Positions 9,830-20,143 are shown, counted from the first letter of the stretch. The stretch is DNA of 64,000 nt from Arthrospira sp. PCC 9108 (GCA_016745315.1 CP066886.1:3596501-3660500), one strand, 5' to 3'. Program-made: numbers and translations. The notes: generated by a model not told the origin, from the sequence alone.

Positions 9830-11203
9830 ATGCTCAAAGCCGCTGGCCCTATGAAAGGAACATTAACCCAAGGATCTGTTACATCTACCCTGATTAACCT
9901 CACTCTACCAATGATTTGGGGAGTGTTTGCCATTATTGCCTTTAGCCTAGCAGATACCTACTTCGTCGCTAAGTTGGGAACCCGACAACTAGCCGCGATG
10001 AGTTTTACCTTTCCAGTAGTCACCCTATTAGGAAGCGTATCTATGGGACTGGGGATAGGCGCTGCTTCTGTCATTGCTAGGGCTATTGGGGAGGGAGAAC
10101 CCGATCGCGTCCGCCGCCTCACCACTAACTCTCTCAGTCTGTCTCTGCTTATGGTTAGTGTCTTGGTCGTCCTCGGTATCAGCACCATTAACCCCGTGTT
10201 TAAAGCCTTGGGAGCCAGTCCTGATATCTTGCCATTTATCCGCGAGTATATGACCATTTGGTATGGGGGTGTCATTTTTCTGGTGGTTCCTATGGTCGGG
10301 ACTAGCGCTATTCGCGCGGCGGGTAATACCTTCGTTCCTAGTGTGATTATGACTGTCGCTGCTGTCGTTAATATTATCCTTGACCCCATATTTATCTTTG
10401 GCTTTGCTACTATACCAGCCATGGGACTGCGGGGAGCCGCGATCGCTACTGTTATCGGTCGCGCTACCACTTTAATCGCTTCCGTCTTCTTCCTGCATTT
10501 CCGCGAAAAAATGCTCCTCTGGAAACTTCCCACCCCCAAAGACCTATTGTCCGACTGGCGACAAATTCTTCATGTTGGTATTCCCGCTACCGGAACCAAT
10601 ATGATTACCCCTATTTCTACCGCCGTCGTTACAGGTTTGGTCGCTACAGAGGGGGCCGAAGCCGTCGCTGGTTTTGGTATTGCTACCCGAGTCGAGGCTT
10701 TCGCTTTAATTGTGATTATGGCACTCTCTGCTAGTATTGGTCCTTTTGTTGGTCAAAATTGGGGCGCTCAACTTTATCATCGCGTACACACTGCTATCCG
10801 ACAGTCTTTCCTGTTTTGTATATTTTGGGGAGTCCTATTAACTCTTATTTTGGCTGCTAGTTCTGAACAAATCGCTACCGCTTTTGATCAAAATCCCAAT
10901 GTAGTCGCGATCGCTGCTAGTTACCTCACCCTCGTTCCCGTTAGTTATGGAACTATGGGTCTCATGTTCATCGCTAGTTCTACTTTTAATGCTTTGGGTA
11001 AGCCTTTACCATCTTTGATGATGACTATTACCCGGATGTTATTACTTTATGTTCCTTTGGCTTATTTGGGTAGTCTCTGGTGGGGAGTTAAAGGCATTTT
11101 TGCCGCCGCTTGTATTGCTAATTTACTTGTCGGTATTGGCGCTTATTTTTGGACTTGCAAAACTTGGCAATTGCGATCGGCTGATCCAGTTGTCATAGAA
11201 TAG
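9830..11203 (+). CDS. MATE-family multidrug/cation efflux transporter
   Basis: 457-residue inner-membrane protein with about 12 hydrophobic segments. Both MATE halves begin with similar motifs: TLINLTLPMIWGVFAIIAFS in the first and VGIPATGTNMITPISTAVVT in the second. The family exports cationic drugs or metabolites using Na+ or H+ gradients; the substrate here cannot be told. The upstream ATG at 9830 is used, though Met8 (9851) is an equally plausible start since neither has a clear ribosome-binding site. The 240 bases after the stop hold T/A runs and the uvrB terminator but no gene. Confidence 0.9.
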   Translation: MLKAAGPMKGTLTQGSVTSTLINLTLPMIWGVFAIIAFSLADTYFVAKLGTRQLAAMSFTFPVVTLLGSVSMGLGIGAASVIARAIGEGEPDRVRRLTTNSLSLSLLMVSVLVVLGISTINPVFKALGASPDILPFIREYMTIWYGGVIFLVVPMVGTSAIRAAGNTFVPSVIMTVAAVVNIILDPIFIFGFATIPAMGLRGAAIATVIGRATTLIASVFFLHFREKMLLWKLPTPKDLLSDWRQILHVGIPATGTNMITPISTAVVTGLVATEGAEAVAGFGIATRVEAFALIVIMALSASIGPFVGQNWGAQLYHRVHTAIRQSFLFCIFWGVLLTLILAASSEQIATAFDQNPNVVAIAASYLTLVPVSYGTMGLMFIASSTFNALGKPLPSLMMTITRMLLLYVPLAYLGSLWWGVKGIFAAACIANLLVGIGAYFWTCKTWQLRSADPVVIE

Positions 11204-11377
11204 CTTTTTTTTTAAATGGCCCGGCCGCCCAAGTGAAAAGGGGTTGACAGGGCGGCGCTACTCGGCTATGATAGGAGTATATTAAATAATGGAATTTGAG
11301 CAAAAATAATATTTTCGCAAATATTCCAATTATATTATAGTATAGCACGGACTCCCCCAAAAAGATAGGGTTTTCTG

Positions 11378-11400
11378 AAAAAAAAAGCGCGGGGGCGCGC
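11378..11400 (-). terminator. Rho-independent terminator of uvrB
   Basis: On the minus strand, downstream of the uvrB stop, GCGCG (11396-11400 complement) pairs with CGCGC (11387-11391 complement) around a CCCC loop, followed at once by nine T (11378-11386 complement). Stem, loop and T-run are all as expected for an intrinsic terminator. Confidence 0.75.
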
Positions 11401-11446
11401 CGAGAAAAATTTTTTTTTGGCCCAGCCGCTGAGTCCTAAAAATCAA

Positions 11447-13444
11447 TTAACGACCAACTAATTTATCGCGTAAAATGCGAATGCGATCGCGAAATTTAGC
11501 CGCCTCCTCAAACTCCAACTGTTGCGCCGCCTCATTCATGCGAACCTCCAACTGTTCAATTAAAGTTGGTATTTCTTCCAGGGGTAAATCATCCACCTGT
11601 TGACAAGCGAGATCAATTTGTTGAGAATTTAAGCGTCTGGAGACATCCAAAAACGCCAAAATGGCATTACTGGAACTTTTGACAATAGATTTAGGGATAA
11701 TCCCATATTTTTGATTATACTCCAACTGAATTGTTCGCCGTCGGTTAGTTTCGGCGATCGCCTTGCTCATGCTGTCCGTCATATTATCAGCATACAAAAT
11801 CGCCTGACCGCGAACGTGACGCGCCGCCCTCCCAATAGTTTGAATCAGAGACCTTTCCGCGCGCAAAAATCCTTCCTTATCCGCATCCAAAATAGCCACC
11901 AGAGACACCTGTGGTAAATCCAAACCTTCCCGCAATAAATTAACCCCAATTAACACATCAAATTCACCTTCTTGTAAAGACTGAATAATCTCAATGCGCT
12001 GAATCGACTGTATTTCCGAATGTAGATATCTGACACGAATCCCCCTATCTTGGAAATACTCAGTTAAATCCTCCGCCATTCGCTTAGTTAAAGTCGTCAC
12101 TAAAACCCGTTCATTTCTGGGGATTCTTTCCTTAATTTCAGCGATTAAATCATCCACCTGTCCTGTAGTCGGACGGACAAATATTTCTGGGTCAACTACC
12201 CCGGTTGGTCTAATAACTTGTTCAATAACCTGACCTTGAGATTGTGCAATTTCCCAATCTCCTGGTGTCGCCGAGACTAAAATACACTGTTTAACTTTTT
12301 GCCAAAATTCCTCAGATTTCAAAGGTCGATTATCCGCCGCACTAGGGAGACGAAAACCATGTTCAATTAGCACCTTTTTTCTAGCTTGGTCGCCATTATA
12401 CATAGCCCGAATTTGAGGAACCGTCACATGAGACTCATCGACCACCAATAACCAATCATCAGGAAAATAGTCCACCAAACACTCAGGAGGGGAACCGGGA
12501 AGCCTTCCAGCGAGGTGACGAGAGTAGTTTTCCACACCATTACAATATCCCACTTCTCGCAGCATTTCCAAGTCATAGCGAGTGCGTTGATCTAGGCGTT
12601 GGGCTTCCCAAAGTTTACCAGCTTTTTCTAACTCGGCTAACTGTTGTTTAAGTTCAGCAGCAATAGCATCACAAGCAGCATCTAACCTATCTCCGGGAGT
12701 CACAAAGTGGCGCGCGGGGTATATGTTTAATGTTTCTAAACTCTGTAAGACTTCTCCGGTTACGGGGTCAATATAACGAATTGCATCAATTTCATCCCCG
12801 AAAAATTCCACCCTAATTATGCGGTCTTCATAGGCGGGTCCAATTTCTAAGACATCTCCGCGAACTCGGAAGCGTCCGCGAGTGATTTCGGTGTCATTGC
12901 GGCTATATTGAATAGAGGCTAGGTCTCGCAAAAGTTGGCGTTGGTCTCGGTCTTCTCCTACCCGTAGGGGAATGGCGGCGTTGAGGTATTCGGTGGGTAT
13001 TCCTAACCCATAAATACAGCTAATGGAAGCTACGACGATTACATCTCGCCTTTCAAATAATGACCGAGTAGCTGAGTGTCTCAGCATATCAATTTCATCG
13101 TTAATTGAGGCTGTTTTTTCTATATAAGTGTCGGAAACGGGAATATAGGCTTCCGGTTGATAATAGTCGTAATAGCTGATAAAGTATTCAACGGCATTGT
13201 TAGGGAAAAATTCCCGCAGTTCATTGCAGAGTTGGGCGGCGAGGGTTTTGTTATGGGCGAGGACTAGGGTAGGGCGACCTAATTGGGCTATGGTGGCGGC
13301 AATGGTAAAGGTTTTTCCGGTTCCAGTTGCGCCTAATAGGGTGGTTTTAGGATGACCGGATTTGATGCTGTTAATTAATTGGGCGATCGCTAATGGTTGA
13401 TCTCCTGTAGGTTGAAAGGGTGCTTTTAACTCAAATTTGACCAT
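11447..13444 (-). CDS. uvrB: UvrABC excinuclease subunit B
   Basis: 665 residues, the standard UvrB length. UvrB is the helicase-like damage-verification subunit of nucleotide excision repair, loading from UvrA2 and recruiting UvrC. Walker A is GATGTGKTFT near residue 40; the beta-hairpin that probes DNA is YYDYYQPEAYIPVSDTYIEK; helicase motif VI appears as QTIGRAARHVRG. The last 40 residues (IEQLEVRMNEAAQQLEFEEA) are the UVR domain that contacts UvrC. A clear intrinsic terminator follows the gene. Confidence 0.97.
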   Translation of the reverse strand: MVKFELKAPFQPTGDQPLAIAQLINSIKSGHPKTTLLGATGTGKTFTIAATIAQLGRPTLVLAHNKTLAAQLCNELREFFPNNAVEYFISYYDYYQPEAYIPVSDTYIEKTASINDEIDMLRHSATRSLFERRDVIVVASISCIYGLGIPTEYLNAAIPLRVGEDRDQRQLLRDLASIQYSRNDTEITRGRFRVRGDVLEIGPAYEDRIIRVEFFGDEIDAIRYIDPVTGEVLQSLETLNIYPARHFVTPGDRLDAACDAIAAELKQQLAELEKAGKLWEAQRLDQRTRYDLEMLREVGYCNGVENYSRHLAGRLPGSPPECLVDYFPDDWLLVVDESHVTVPQIRAMYNGDQARKKVLIEHGFRLPSAADNRPLKSEEFWQKVKQCILVSATPGDWEIAQSQGQVIEQVIRPTGVVDPEIFVRPTTGQVDDLIAEIKERIPRNERVLVTTLTKRMAEDLTEYFQDRGIRVRYLHSEIQSIQRIEIIQSLQEGEFDVLIGVNLLREGLDLPQVSLVAILDADKEGFLRAERSLIQTIGRAARHVRGQAILYADNMTDSMSKAIAETNRRRTIQLEYNQKYGIIPKSIVKSSSNAILAFLDVSRRLNSQQIDLACQQVDDLPLEEIPTLIEQLEVRMNEAAQQLEFEEAAKFRDRIRILRDKLVGR

Positions 13445-13523
13445 AGTTCAATTTGATATTATTTCAGATAATATTTGATAGTTGGTTGTGGCGGGAGTTA
13501 ATTGCTGAACGGAGGGGGAAGGA

Positions 13524-14450
13524 TTAATGATTTAAGCAAGATTCTATAGTTGCCACCACTGAATCCGCCAAAGATTTTAAATCATATCCCCCTTCTAATC
13601 CTAACACAATTTTGCTGGTTATTTGGCAGCAATAGTCGGTAAAAACCCCAAAATCTTCCGGCTGTAAGGAAATACTGGCTAAGGGGTCAGCTTGATTGGC
13701 ATCATATCCAGCACTGACAATTAATAAATCTGGCTGAAAATTTTGTAAAAAAGGGATAACTTTATGTTCAAAAGCTGGCTGGTATAATGCCATGGTACTA
13801 CCGGGAGACATCGGGATATTTAAAACATTATTATATTGACCTTTTTCTTGGGGGTAGCCAGTTCCGGGATAACAGGGGGACTGATGAAGGGAACAGTAAG
13901 CCATTTGGGGGTGATTTTCGACCAGGCTTTGGGTTCCGTTACCGTGGTGAACGTCCCAATCAAGAATAGCAACCCGGTTGATACCAGGCTGTTGAATGGC
14001 ATAATGAGCAGCGATCGCCGCATTAGAAAACAAACAGAACCCCATACCCCGACCCGCTTCGGCATGATGTCCGGGGGGACGGGCTAAAATAAAACTAGGT
14101 CTGGCGGTAGTCAAAGTGCGATCGACACCATCTAACCAAGCACTGATCGCCAATAGCGCCACCTGGTAACTCTCCTCAGAAATGGGAGTATCGCCGTCAA
14201 GATGGCCGCCGCCAGCACTGGCAATATTTTTAATCCTGTCAATATGGGAGTCGGTGTGAACAGCCTTGAGGACTTGCATAATCAGGCTTTGGCGGTCTTG
14301 TACCGGAGTGGGTGACAGCCAAGTTAGTTGGTCACTCCAAGGGGCGGCCCGCAAACCTTGGACGATCGCTTTCAGGCGTTCGGGTCGTTCAGGATGAAAT
14401 AAACCCGTTTTGTGTTCCAGAAATTCGTCAGAGTAGATAACAGTTAACAT
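13524..14450 (-). CDS. Histone-deacetylase-family (AcuC/HDAC-like) hydrolase
   Basis: 308 residues from the ATG at 14450 (MLTVIYSDEFLEHKTG); the frame is open 13 codons further but the extra residues are not family-like. Zn-dependent deacetylase signatures are present: HPERPERL at the N-terminus, RPPGHHAEAGRGMGFCLFSN with the active-site His pair, DWDVHHGNGTQ with the metal-binding Asp/His, and a C-terminal GGYDLKSLADS. Bacterial members deacetylate acetyl-lysine proteins, polyamines or other amides; the substrate is not evident. It is transcribed away from gyrA. Confidence 0.9.
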   Translation of the reverse strand: MLTVIYSDEFLEHKTGLFHPERPERLKAIVQGLRAAPWSDQLTWLSPTPVQDRQSLIMQVLKAVHTDSHIDRIKNIASAGGGHLDGDTPISEESYQVALLAISAWLDGVDRTLTTARPSFILARPPGHHAEAGRGMGFCLFSNAAIAAHYAIQQPGINRVAILDWDVHHGNGTQSLVENHPQMAYCSLHQSPCYPGTGYPQEKGQYNNVLNIPMSPGSTMALYQPAFEHKVIPFLQNFQPDLLIVSAGYDANQADPLASISLQPEDFGVFTDYCCQITSKIVLGLEGGYDLKSLADSVVATIESCLNH

Positions 14451-14530
14451 TGACCGTGCCGGGGCTAACAATAGGGGACAAAAAGGCAACAGGGCCGAGA
14501 GGGATTCCCCTCAAAAATGTGTGAAAACTA

Positions 14531-14539
14531 TGCTATAAT
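14531..14539 (+). promoter_or_regulatory. Extended -10 promoter candidate for gyrA
   Basis: TGC-TATAAT forms an extended -10 element about 110 bases before the gyrA start. It overlaps a 7-bp inverted repeat, GCTATAA-TT-TTATAGC (14532-14547). There is no good -35, which is typical for extended -10 promoters. Whether the inverted repeat is an operator or helps supercoiling-sensitive melting is speculation. Confidence 0.4.
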
Positions 14540-14650
14540 TTTATAGCCTAGTCGCGCGTTTTCAAATAATAATCGAAAATCAATTTATTTGATCTGATTA
14601 TTTCACAAAAAAGCGACAGTTTTTGCAATACTAATGGAGTTTTAAATTCT

Positions 14651-17305
14651 ATGAGCGCTTCCGAATCCCGAATTATCCCAACGGATTTGCGGAACGAGAT
14701 GCAGCAATCCTATCTCGAATACGCCATGAGCGTCATTGTAGGTCGGGCGCTGCCAGATGCCAGGGATGGGTTTAAACCAGTCCATCGTCGCATCCTGTAT
14801 GCCATGAATGAACTAGGCCTAATGCCCGATCGCCCCTTTCGGAAGTGCGCCCGGGTGGTAGGGGAGGTTCTGGGTAAATATCACCCCCACGGTGATACAG
14901 CCGTTTACGATGCCCTAGTGCGGATGGCTCAGGAATTTTCGATGCGATCGCCCCTAATTCAAGGTCACGGGAACTTTGGGTCCGTCGATAATGACCCCCC
15001 CGCCGCCATGCGATACACGGAATGTCGCCTACACTACCTCACCTCCGAAGCCATGTTGCGGGATATCGACTCGGATACCGTAGATTTTGGCGATAACTTT
15101 GACGGTTCCCAACAAGAACCCCTAGTGCTTCCGGCCCGCATTCCTCAACTGTTGCTCAACGGTTCCTCCGGTATCGCCGTCGGAATGGCAACTAACATCC
15201 CCCCCCATAACCTCAATGAGTTAGTCGATGGCTTAGTCGCGGTAATTCATAATCCCGAAATTACTGACATCGAACTAATGCGCTATATCCCTGGTCCTGA
15301 CTTCCCCACCGGGGCGAAAATTCTCGGACGCTCTGGTATTCGGGAAGCCTACACCACCGGACGGGGTTCTATCACCATGCGGGGAGTTGCCCAAATTGAA
15401 ACCATTGAACACCGAGGACGACCAGACCGCGAAGCTATTATCATCACCGAGTTACCCTACCAAACCAACAAAGCCGCTTTAATCGAAAAAATCGCCGAAA
15501 TGGTGAATGAGAAGCGCCTGGAGGGGATCTCAGATATCCGAGATGAAAGCGATCGTGAAGGGATGCGGATCGTCGTGGAACTCCGACGAGATGCCTATCC
15601 TAGGGTGGTTCTCAACAACCTTTATAAACAAACTCCCCTTCAGGCTAACTTCGGCGCTAATATGTTAGCCCTAGTTAACGGAAAACCAGAATTACTTACC
15701 CTCAAGCGATATCTCCATGTTTTCCTAGACTTCCGCATCCACACTATCCGGCGGCGTACTGAATATGAAAAACGCAAAGCCGAAGAACGTGATCACCTCC
15801 TGCAAGGATTATTAATTGCTCTCGATAATCTGGATGCAATTATTGCCCTAATTCGCCATGCTGCTGATAGCCCTACAGCCAAACAAGAGCTAATCGAAAG
15901 GTTCGGACTTTCTGAACCACAAGCTGATGCGATTTTACAAATGCAACTGCGACGTTTAACCGCCTTGGAAGCTCAGAAAATTGACCAAGAACATCAAGAA
16001 CTTTTGGAGAAAATTGCTGACCTCAACGATATTTTAAATCGCCGAGAACGGATTTTAGAAATTGTTGAGCAGGAAGCAATACAAATTAAAGAACGTCACG
16101 GCACACCCCGGCGGACGGAAATTGAACTCGAAGAAAGTGAGCTGGAAGATACGGATTTAATTGCCAATGAAAAGGCGATTATTCTCCTCACTGAACAAGG
16201 CTACATTAAACGGATGCCAGTTAATACTTTTGAGGCTCAAAATCGCGCGACTCGCGGTAAATCTGGTACCAAAATGAAGGAGGATGATGGGGTTAAACAT
16301 TTCTTGAGTTGTCGCGACCATGACAGTATTCTATTCTTTACTGAACGGGGGGTAGCTTACTGTTTAAAAGCCTATCAAATACCTATCGGGTCTCGCATCG
16401 CTAGGGGGGTGCCGATTGTGCAAATGTTGCCAATTCCTCGGGATGAGAAAATTACCTCTTTGGTGGCGGTTGGGGAATTTACCAACGATGAATATTTGGT
16501 GATGCTAACTAAGGGTGGTTATATCAAAAAAACTGCCCTTTCCGCTTTTAGCAATATCCGTTCTAATGGATTAATTGCCATTTCCTTAAATGAAGGAGAT
16601 GAGTTGCGCTGGGTACGCAGTGCCAGGGTAGATGATAGCATTATTATCGGTTCTCGCCTAGGTATGGCTATTCATTTCCATACTGATGACAAACAATTAC
16701 GACCCCTCGGTCGCGCTACCCGTGGGGTTAAATCTATGAAACTAAAACCAAATGATGAACTCATTGGTATGGATATTCTCCCTAGTTTTATTGTGGCTAC
16801 TATTCCTCAATTGGGGGGTGAAGAACCGGAAATAGAAGAGGAGGAAAATACTACTGCGGTTGAAGATGTGGAAGATATGGATTCCTCGGAAGAACTAGCT
16901 ACTACTGAGGTTGAACCTGATGGGGTTTCGATTTTGGTGATTACTACTAGGGGTTATGGAAAACGGGTTCCTGTGTCTCAATTCCGCTTACAAAATCGCG
17001 CCGGAAAAGGAATTATTGCTACTAAGTTTAAACCCCATTTATCTGGTGATTGTGTGGTAGCGCTTCAGGTGGTACATAATACTGATGAATTGATGTTAAT
17101 TACCAGCCGGGGAATTATTATTCGTCAGGTGATTAGTGCTATTTCTCGACAGTCCCGCAATGCTACCGGAGTGCGGGTACAACGCTTGGATAAGGAAGAT
17201 GCGATCGCTGCTGTCGCTTTAGTCCCTTTATCTGGTGAAGGGGACGATACCGAAGTTGATATTGACCCTGATACTGAGGTTGAATTTGAACAAGTTAATA
17301 ACTGA
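14651..17305 (+). CDS. gyrA: DNA gyrase subunit A
   Basis: 884-residue type II topoisomerase A subunit. The breakage-reunion domain contains the quinolone-region motif GKYHPHGDTAVYDALVRMAQ and the catalytic Tyr122 in AAMRYTECRL. The C-terminal beta-pinwheel begins near residue 515. The GyrA-box position reads QNRATRGKSG, not QRRGGKG; I believe cyanobacterial GyrA commonly varies here. An acidic insert, rich in Glu, lies near residues 725-765. ParC of topoisomerase IV is the alternative, but the full-length pinwheel favours GyrA. Confidence 0.9.
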   Translation: MSASESRIIPTDLRNEMQQSYLEYAMSVIVGRALPDARDGFKPVHRRILYAMNELGLMPDRPFRKCARVVGEVLGKYHPHGDTAVYDALVRMAQEFSMRSPLIQGHGNFGSVDNDPPAAMRYTECRLHYLTSEAMLRDIDSDTVDFGDNFDGSQQEPLVLPARIPQLLLNGSSGIAVGMATNIPPHNLNELVDGLVAVIHNPEITDIELMRYIPGPDFPTGAKILGRSGIREAYTTGRGSITMRGVAQIETIEHRGRPDREAIIITELPYQTNKAALIEKIAEMVNEKRLEGISDIRDESDREGMRIVVELRRDAYPRVVLNNLYKQTPLQANFGANMLALVNGKPELLTLKRYLHVFLDFRIHTIRRRTEYEKRKAEERDHLLQGLLIALDNLDAIIALIRHAADSPTAKQELIERFGLSEPQADAILQMQLRRLTALEAQKIDQEHQELLEKIADLNDILNRRERILEIVEQEAIQIKERHGTPRRTEIELEESELEDTDLIANEKAIILLTEQGYIKRMPVNTFEAQNRATRGKSGTKMKEDDGVKHFLSCRDHDSILFFTERGVAYCLKAYQIPIGSRIARGVPIVQMLPIPRDEKITSLVAVGEFTNDEYLVMLTKGGYIKKTALSAFSNIRSNGLIAISLNEGDELRWVRSARVDDSIIIGSRLGMAIHFHTDDKQLRPLGRATRGVKSMKLKPNDELIGMDILPSFIVATIPQLGGEEPEIEEEENTTAVEDVEDMDSSEELATTEVEPDGVSILVITTRGYGKRVPVSQFRLQNRAGKGIIATKFKPHLSGDCVVALQVVHNTDELMLITSRGIIIRQVISAISRQSRNATGVRVQRLDKEDAIAAVALVPLSGEGDDTEVDIDPDTEVEFEQVNN

Positions 17306-17331
17306 ACCCTGACAACCTAAAAACCCTACTA

Positions 17332-17373
17332 CCCCCCCCATTTCCCGCTAATAAGGTTAGGGGGGATTTTTTT
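17332..17373 (+). terminator. gyrA terminator
   Basis: A run of eight C (17332-17339) can pair with GGGGGG (17360-17365), followed by A and seven T (17367-17373), about 30 bases after the gyrA stop. The long loop makes it less than ideal but the position is right. Confidence 0.6.
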
Positions 17374-17589
17374 ATGTATCAATTCAATATATCAATTTCG
17401 AGGTTTCTACAGTCCATGAGCCTCAAAAAGTTGCACAAATCGGATAGAAAAATCTGGCAGTATAGGTTATAATCAGATCAGAAACCCAAGTAGTGCCCTT
17501 TCACATCGATATAACCAAAGTCATGGCAGCTTTATTCTGCCTGATTTTGGCTATATTTAATACATTTACTTAGGTTTGTAAAAACTAAC

Positions 17590-18335
17590 TACTCTCCGGT
17601 TAATTGGCTTTTGTTGGGTTTCACACAACCTACTCTCTGTGGGCTTTTGTTGGGTTTCACCCAACCTACTCTCTGTGGGCTTTTGTTGGGTTTCACACAA
17701 CCTACTCTCCGGTTAATTGACCTTTGTTGGGTTTCACACAACCTACTCTCCGGTTAATTGACCTTTGTTGGGTTTCACACAACCTACTCTCTGTGGGCTT
17801 TTGTTGGGTTTCACACAACCTACTCTCCGGTTAATTGACCTTTGTTGGGTTTCACACAACCTACTCTCCGGTTAATTGACCTTTGTTGGGTTTCACACAA
17901 CCTACTCTCTGTGGGCTTGTGTTGGGTTTCACCCAACCTACTCTCCGGTTAATTGACCTTTGTTGGGTTTCACACAACCTACTCTCTGTGGGCTTGTGTT
18001 GGGTTTCACCCAACTACTGGCTGGCTTTTGTTGGGTTTCACACAACCTACTGGCTGGCTTTTGTTGGGTTTCACCCAACCTACTGGCTGGCTTTTGTTGG
18101 GTTTCACACAACCTACTGGCTGGCTTTTGTTGGGTTTCACACAACCTACTGGCTGGCTTTTGTTGGGTTTCACACAACCTACTGGCTGGCTTTTGTTGGG
18201 TTTCACACAACCTACTCTCTGTGGGCTTGTGTTGGGTTTCACCCAACCTACTGGCTTGTGTTGGGTTTCACCCAACCTACTCTCTGTGGGCTTGTGTTGG
18301 GTTTCACCCAACCTACTGGCTTGTGTTGGGTTTTA
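17590..18335. repeat. Tandem array of about 20 short hairpin units
   Basis: Each unit holds GTTGGGTTTCACMCAACCTA, a palindrome whose arms (GTTGGGT / ACCCAAC, or the ACACAAC variant) fold on a TTC loop. I count 20 complete units and one truncated at 18325. The joints between hairpins come in a few classes: TCTCCGGTTAATTG, TCTCTGTGGGCTT, GGCTGGCTT and a shorter GGCTTGT. The classes are clustered: the first two alternate before 18000, the third runs uninterrupted from 18015 to 18190. Open frames across the array are only translated repeat. The rest of 17374-17589 holds nothing recognisable. Confidence 0.9.
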
Positions 18336-18421
18336 CTGTATTTTTGCACAGATTTCCATTATTTGATAATAAGTCAAGTTCCAGGATTTGTCAAGGGTAA
18401 ATATATATATATTATGTGATT

Positions 18422-20047
18422 TTACCTAACTCTTAGCCTCTGGTCGGGAGTGGGTAATATCAAATGGATAGGATAAGCAGCATCACTGATATGGATAGTA
18501 TATGCGGCTTGTAAATATTGCTGATATTCAGGATTATTAGTTATGTGGGTTTGGAAAAATGCCACACTTAGACTTTTGATATATCCCTGGGAAATTTCTG
18601 TAGCTGGACGGGTCAAACCTCCTAGGTTGGGTATGGCTTCAGCCGTATATTGATTCATATCAAAAAAGTGACTATCCTTTTCTTTCAACACTAAATATCG
18701 ATGGGAATTATTTAACCAATTAAAAGCTGGTATTTGTTCTAATATGGCTGGTGCTAATATGTCTAAGCCACTGGCTACCATCATCACTGGAATGGCGATT
18801 TTATTGATACTTGCTTCTCCTAATATACTGCTATTGATGGGGTTAATCAGCAAAATCGCATTAACTCTTTCATCTCGCAAGTTGATGTCTGTTTGCGGTA
18901 ATTCTAGGGCGCGACACTGGAGAAATAGGGAAGGATTAAGGGAAAAATTGTCTTGATTGCAGTCAATGTTGAGTTGTGCAAAATTCAGCGGCGCACCTCC
19001 TAAAACTAAAGCGGTATAACCTCCGAGAGAATGTCCGATTACTCCCACATTTTCCAGGTTTAGGCGATTGGTTAAATCTCCACTATTTAAGGCTTCCAGA
19101 TAGTCTAATACTTGGGAAATGTCAAGGGGTCTGTCTATAAATTCTCGCGGATTAAACATATCTGAGACTTTCCCAATTAACAAGTCTTGGAATTGCTGAA
19201 AATCACTACCAGTGTGCTGAGGAATAGCTACCGCAAAACCATAGGAGGCTAAATGGCGGGCGAGGGATTCAAACCGACTGCGGTCTGAGGCTAAACCATG
19301 AGATATGATTAAAGTGGGTATATTACTATCAGTAGTTTCCGGAAGGTACAAATCAAAATCAAATTGGCGATCGCGACTTGAATCACTAATGGTAAAGGTG
19401 GATTTAGAACTTGGTATTTCTCCGATTTTTCGCAAGTCTCGCCATTGACTAAAATCAAGATTTCCAGCATTTTGAGCCTGAGAAGATGCCAGTTTTTTGA
19501 TATCTGCAATTGTTATCTTAGTTGAATCAATTAAAATTGCCATATTAGTTAATGCTTGTAAAGCCTCATTGAGGTTCACATAAATACTAGGACTAGGAAA
19601 CTCTCTGATCATATCAATGAGGGTAAATCCTTCAGGGAGACTACTCGCTGATACGAGAGCATTTCGGATCGCCTCTGCGCCATTAGCATCGGGTTCAGTT
19701 TCGACAATATCTCCCACCTGAATTAAAAAATCTGCCACCATAGGAGAACTCAATAAATGGCTGATTTCGGCATCACTAAACTGATAGCGTCTCCCCAATA
19801 TTTCCCGGACTTGTGCCTGAATTTTAGGACTTAATAAATTGGCGACATTATCTAAACTTTGATTTTCGGAATTATTCGGCTTACTTTCGAGATAACTTTC
19901 TAAAACATCGACAGGGATAGAAAAATCTCTATTTCCGATGGAAAAACGTAAAAACTCAGCGGCTTGAGTGGGGGTGGCTGTCCAGACAAGGGTTGATAAC
20001 CCTAGACTCAGCAAATTGAGACCAAGTATTATATAATTGGGCTGCAT
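18422..20047 (-). CDS. Secreted alpha/beta hydrolase with DUF1400-like N-terminal domain
   Basis: 541 residues. A Sec signal peptide covers residues 1-29 (hydrophobic core NLLSLGLSTLVW, likely cleavage after TQAA). Residues about 30-190 match the cyanobacterial DUF1400 pattern (EFLRFSIGNRDFSIPVDVLE). The catalytic domain follows: the oxyanion strand LIISHGLASD, the nucleophile elbow GHSLGGYTALV, and a C-terminal KEKDSHFFDM that may supply the catalytic His. It resembles platelet-activating-factor acetylhydrolase/chlorophyllase-like lipases; the substrate is unknown. It is transcribed divergently from panB, about 95 bases away. Confidence 0.85.
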   Translation of the reverse strand: MQPNYIILGLNLLSLGLSTLVWTATPTQAAEFLRFSIGNRDFSIPVDVLESYLESKPNNSENQSLDNVANLLSPKIQAQVREILGRRYQFSDAEISHLLSSPMVADFLIQVGDIVETEPDANGAEAIRNALVSASSLPEGFTLIDMIREFPSPSIYVNLNEALQALTNMAILIDSTKITIADIKKLASSQAQNAGNLDFSQWRDLRKIGEIPSSKSTFTISDSSRDRQFDFDLYLPETTDSNIPTLIISHGLASDRSRFESLARHLASYGFAVAIPQHTGSDFQQFQDLLIGKVSDMFNPREFIDRPLDISQVLDYLEALNSGDLTNRLNLENVGVIGHSLGGYTALVLGGAPLNFAQLNIDCNQDNFSLNPSLFLQCRALELPQTDINLRDERVNAILLINPINSSILGEASINKIAIPVMMVASGLDILAPAILEQIPAFNWLNNSHRYLVLKEKDSHFFDMNQYTAEAIPNLGGLTRPATEISQGYIKSLSVAFFQTHITNNPEYQQYLQAAYTIHISDAAYPIHLILPTPDQRLRVR

Positions 20048-20143
20048 TAGTATTCTCAGTGTTTAACTTAGGATGAGATAGTTGTTCAGTTTTTGATAAA
20101 ATCAAGACTCTGCAACTTGTAATCCCTAAACCTACAAACAATT

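Noticed and set aside
17590..18335. CRISPR array
   Set aside because: The regular palindromes look CRISPR-like, but the 'spacers' are themselves a few repeated sequences, and unit length varies. No cas genes are present.
17883..18419. Overlapping ORFs in both strands of the hairpin array
   Set aside because: They only translate the repeat in several frames (CWVSHNLL-type), with no start signals.
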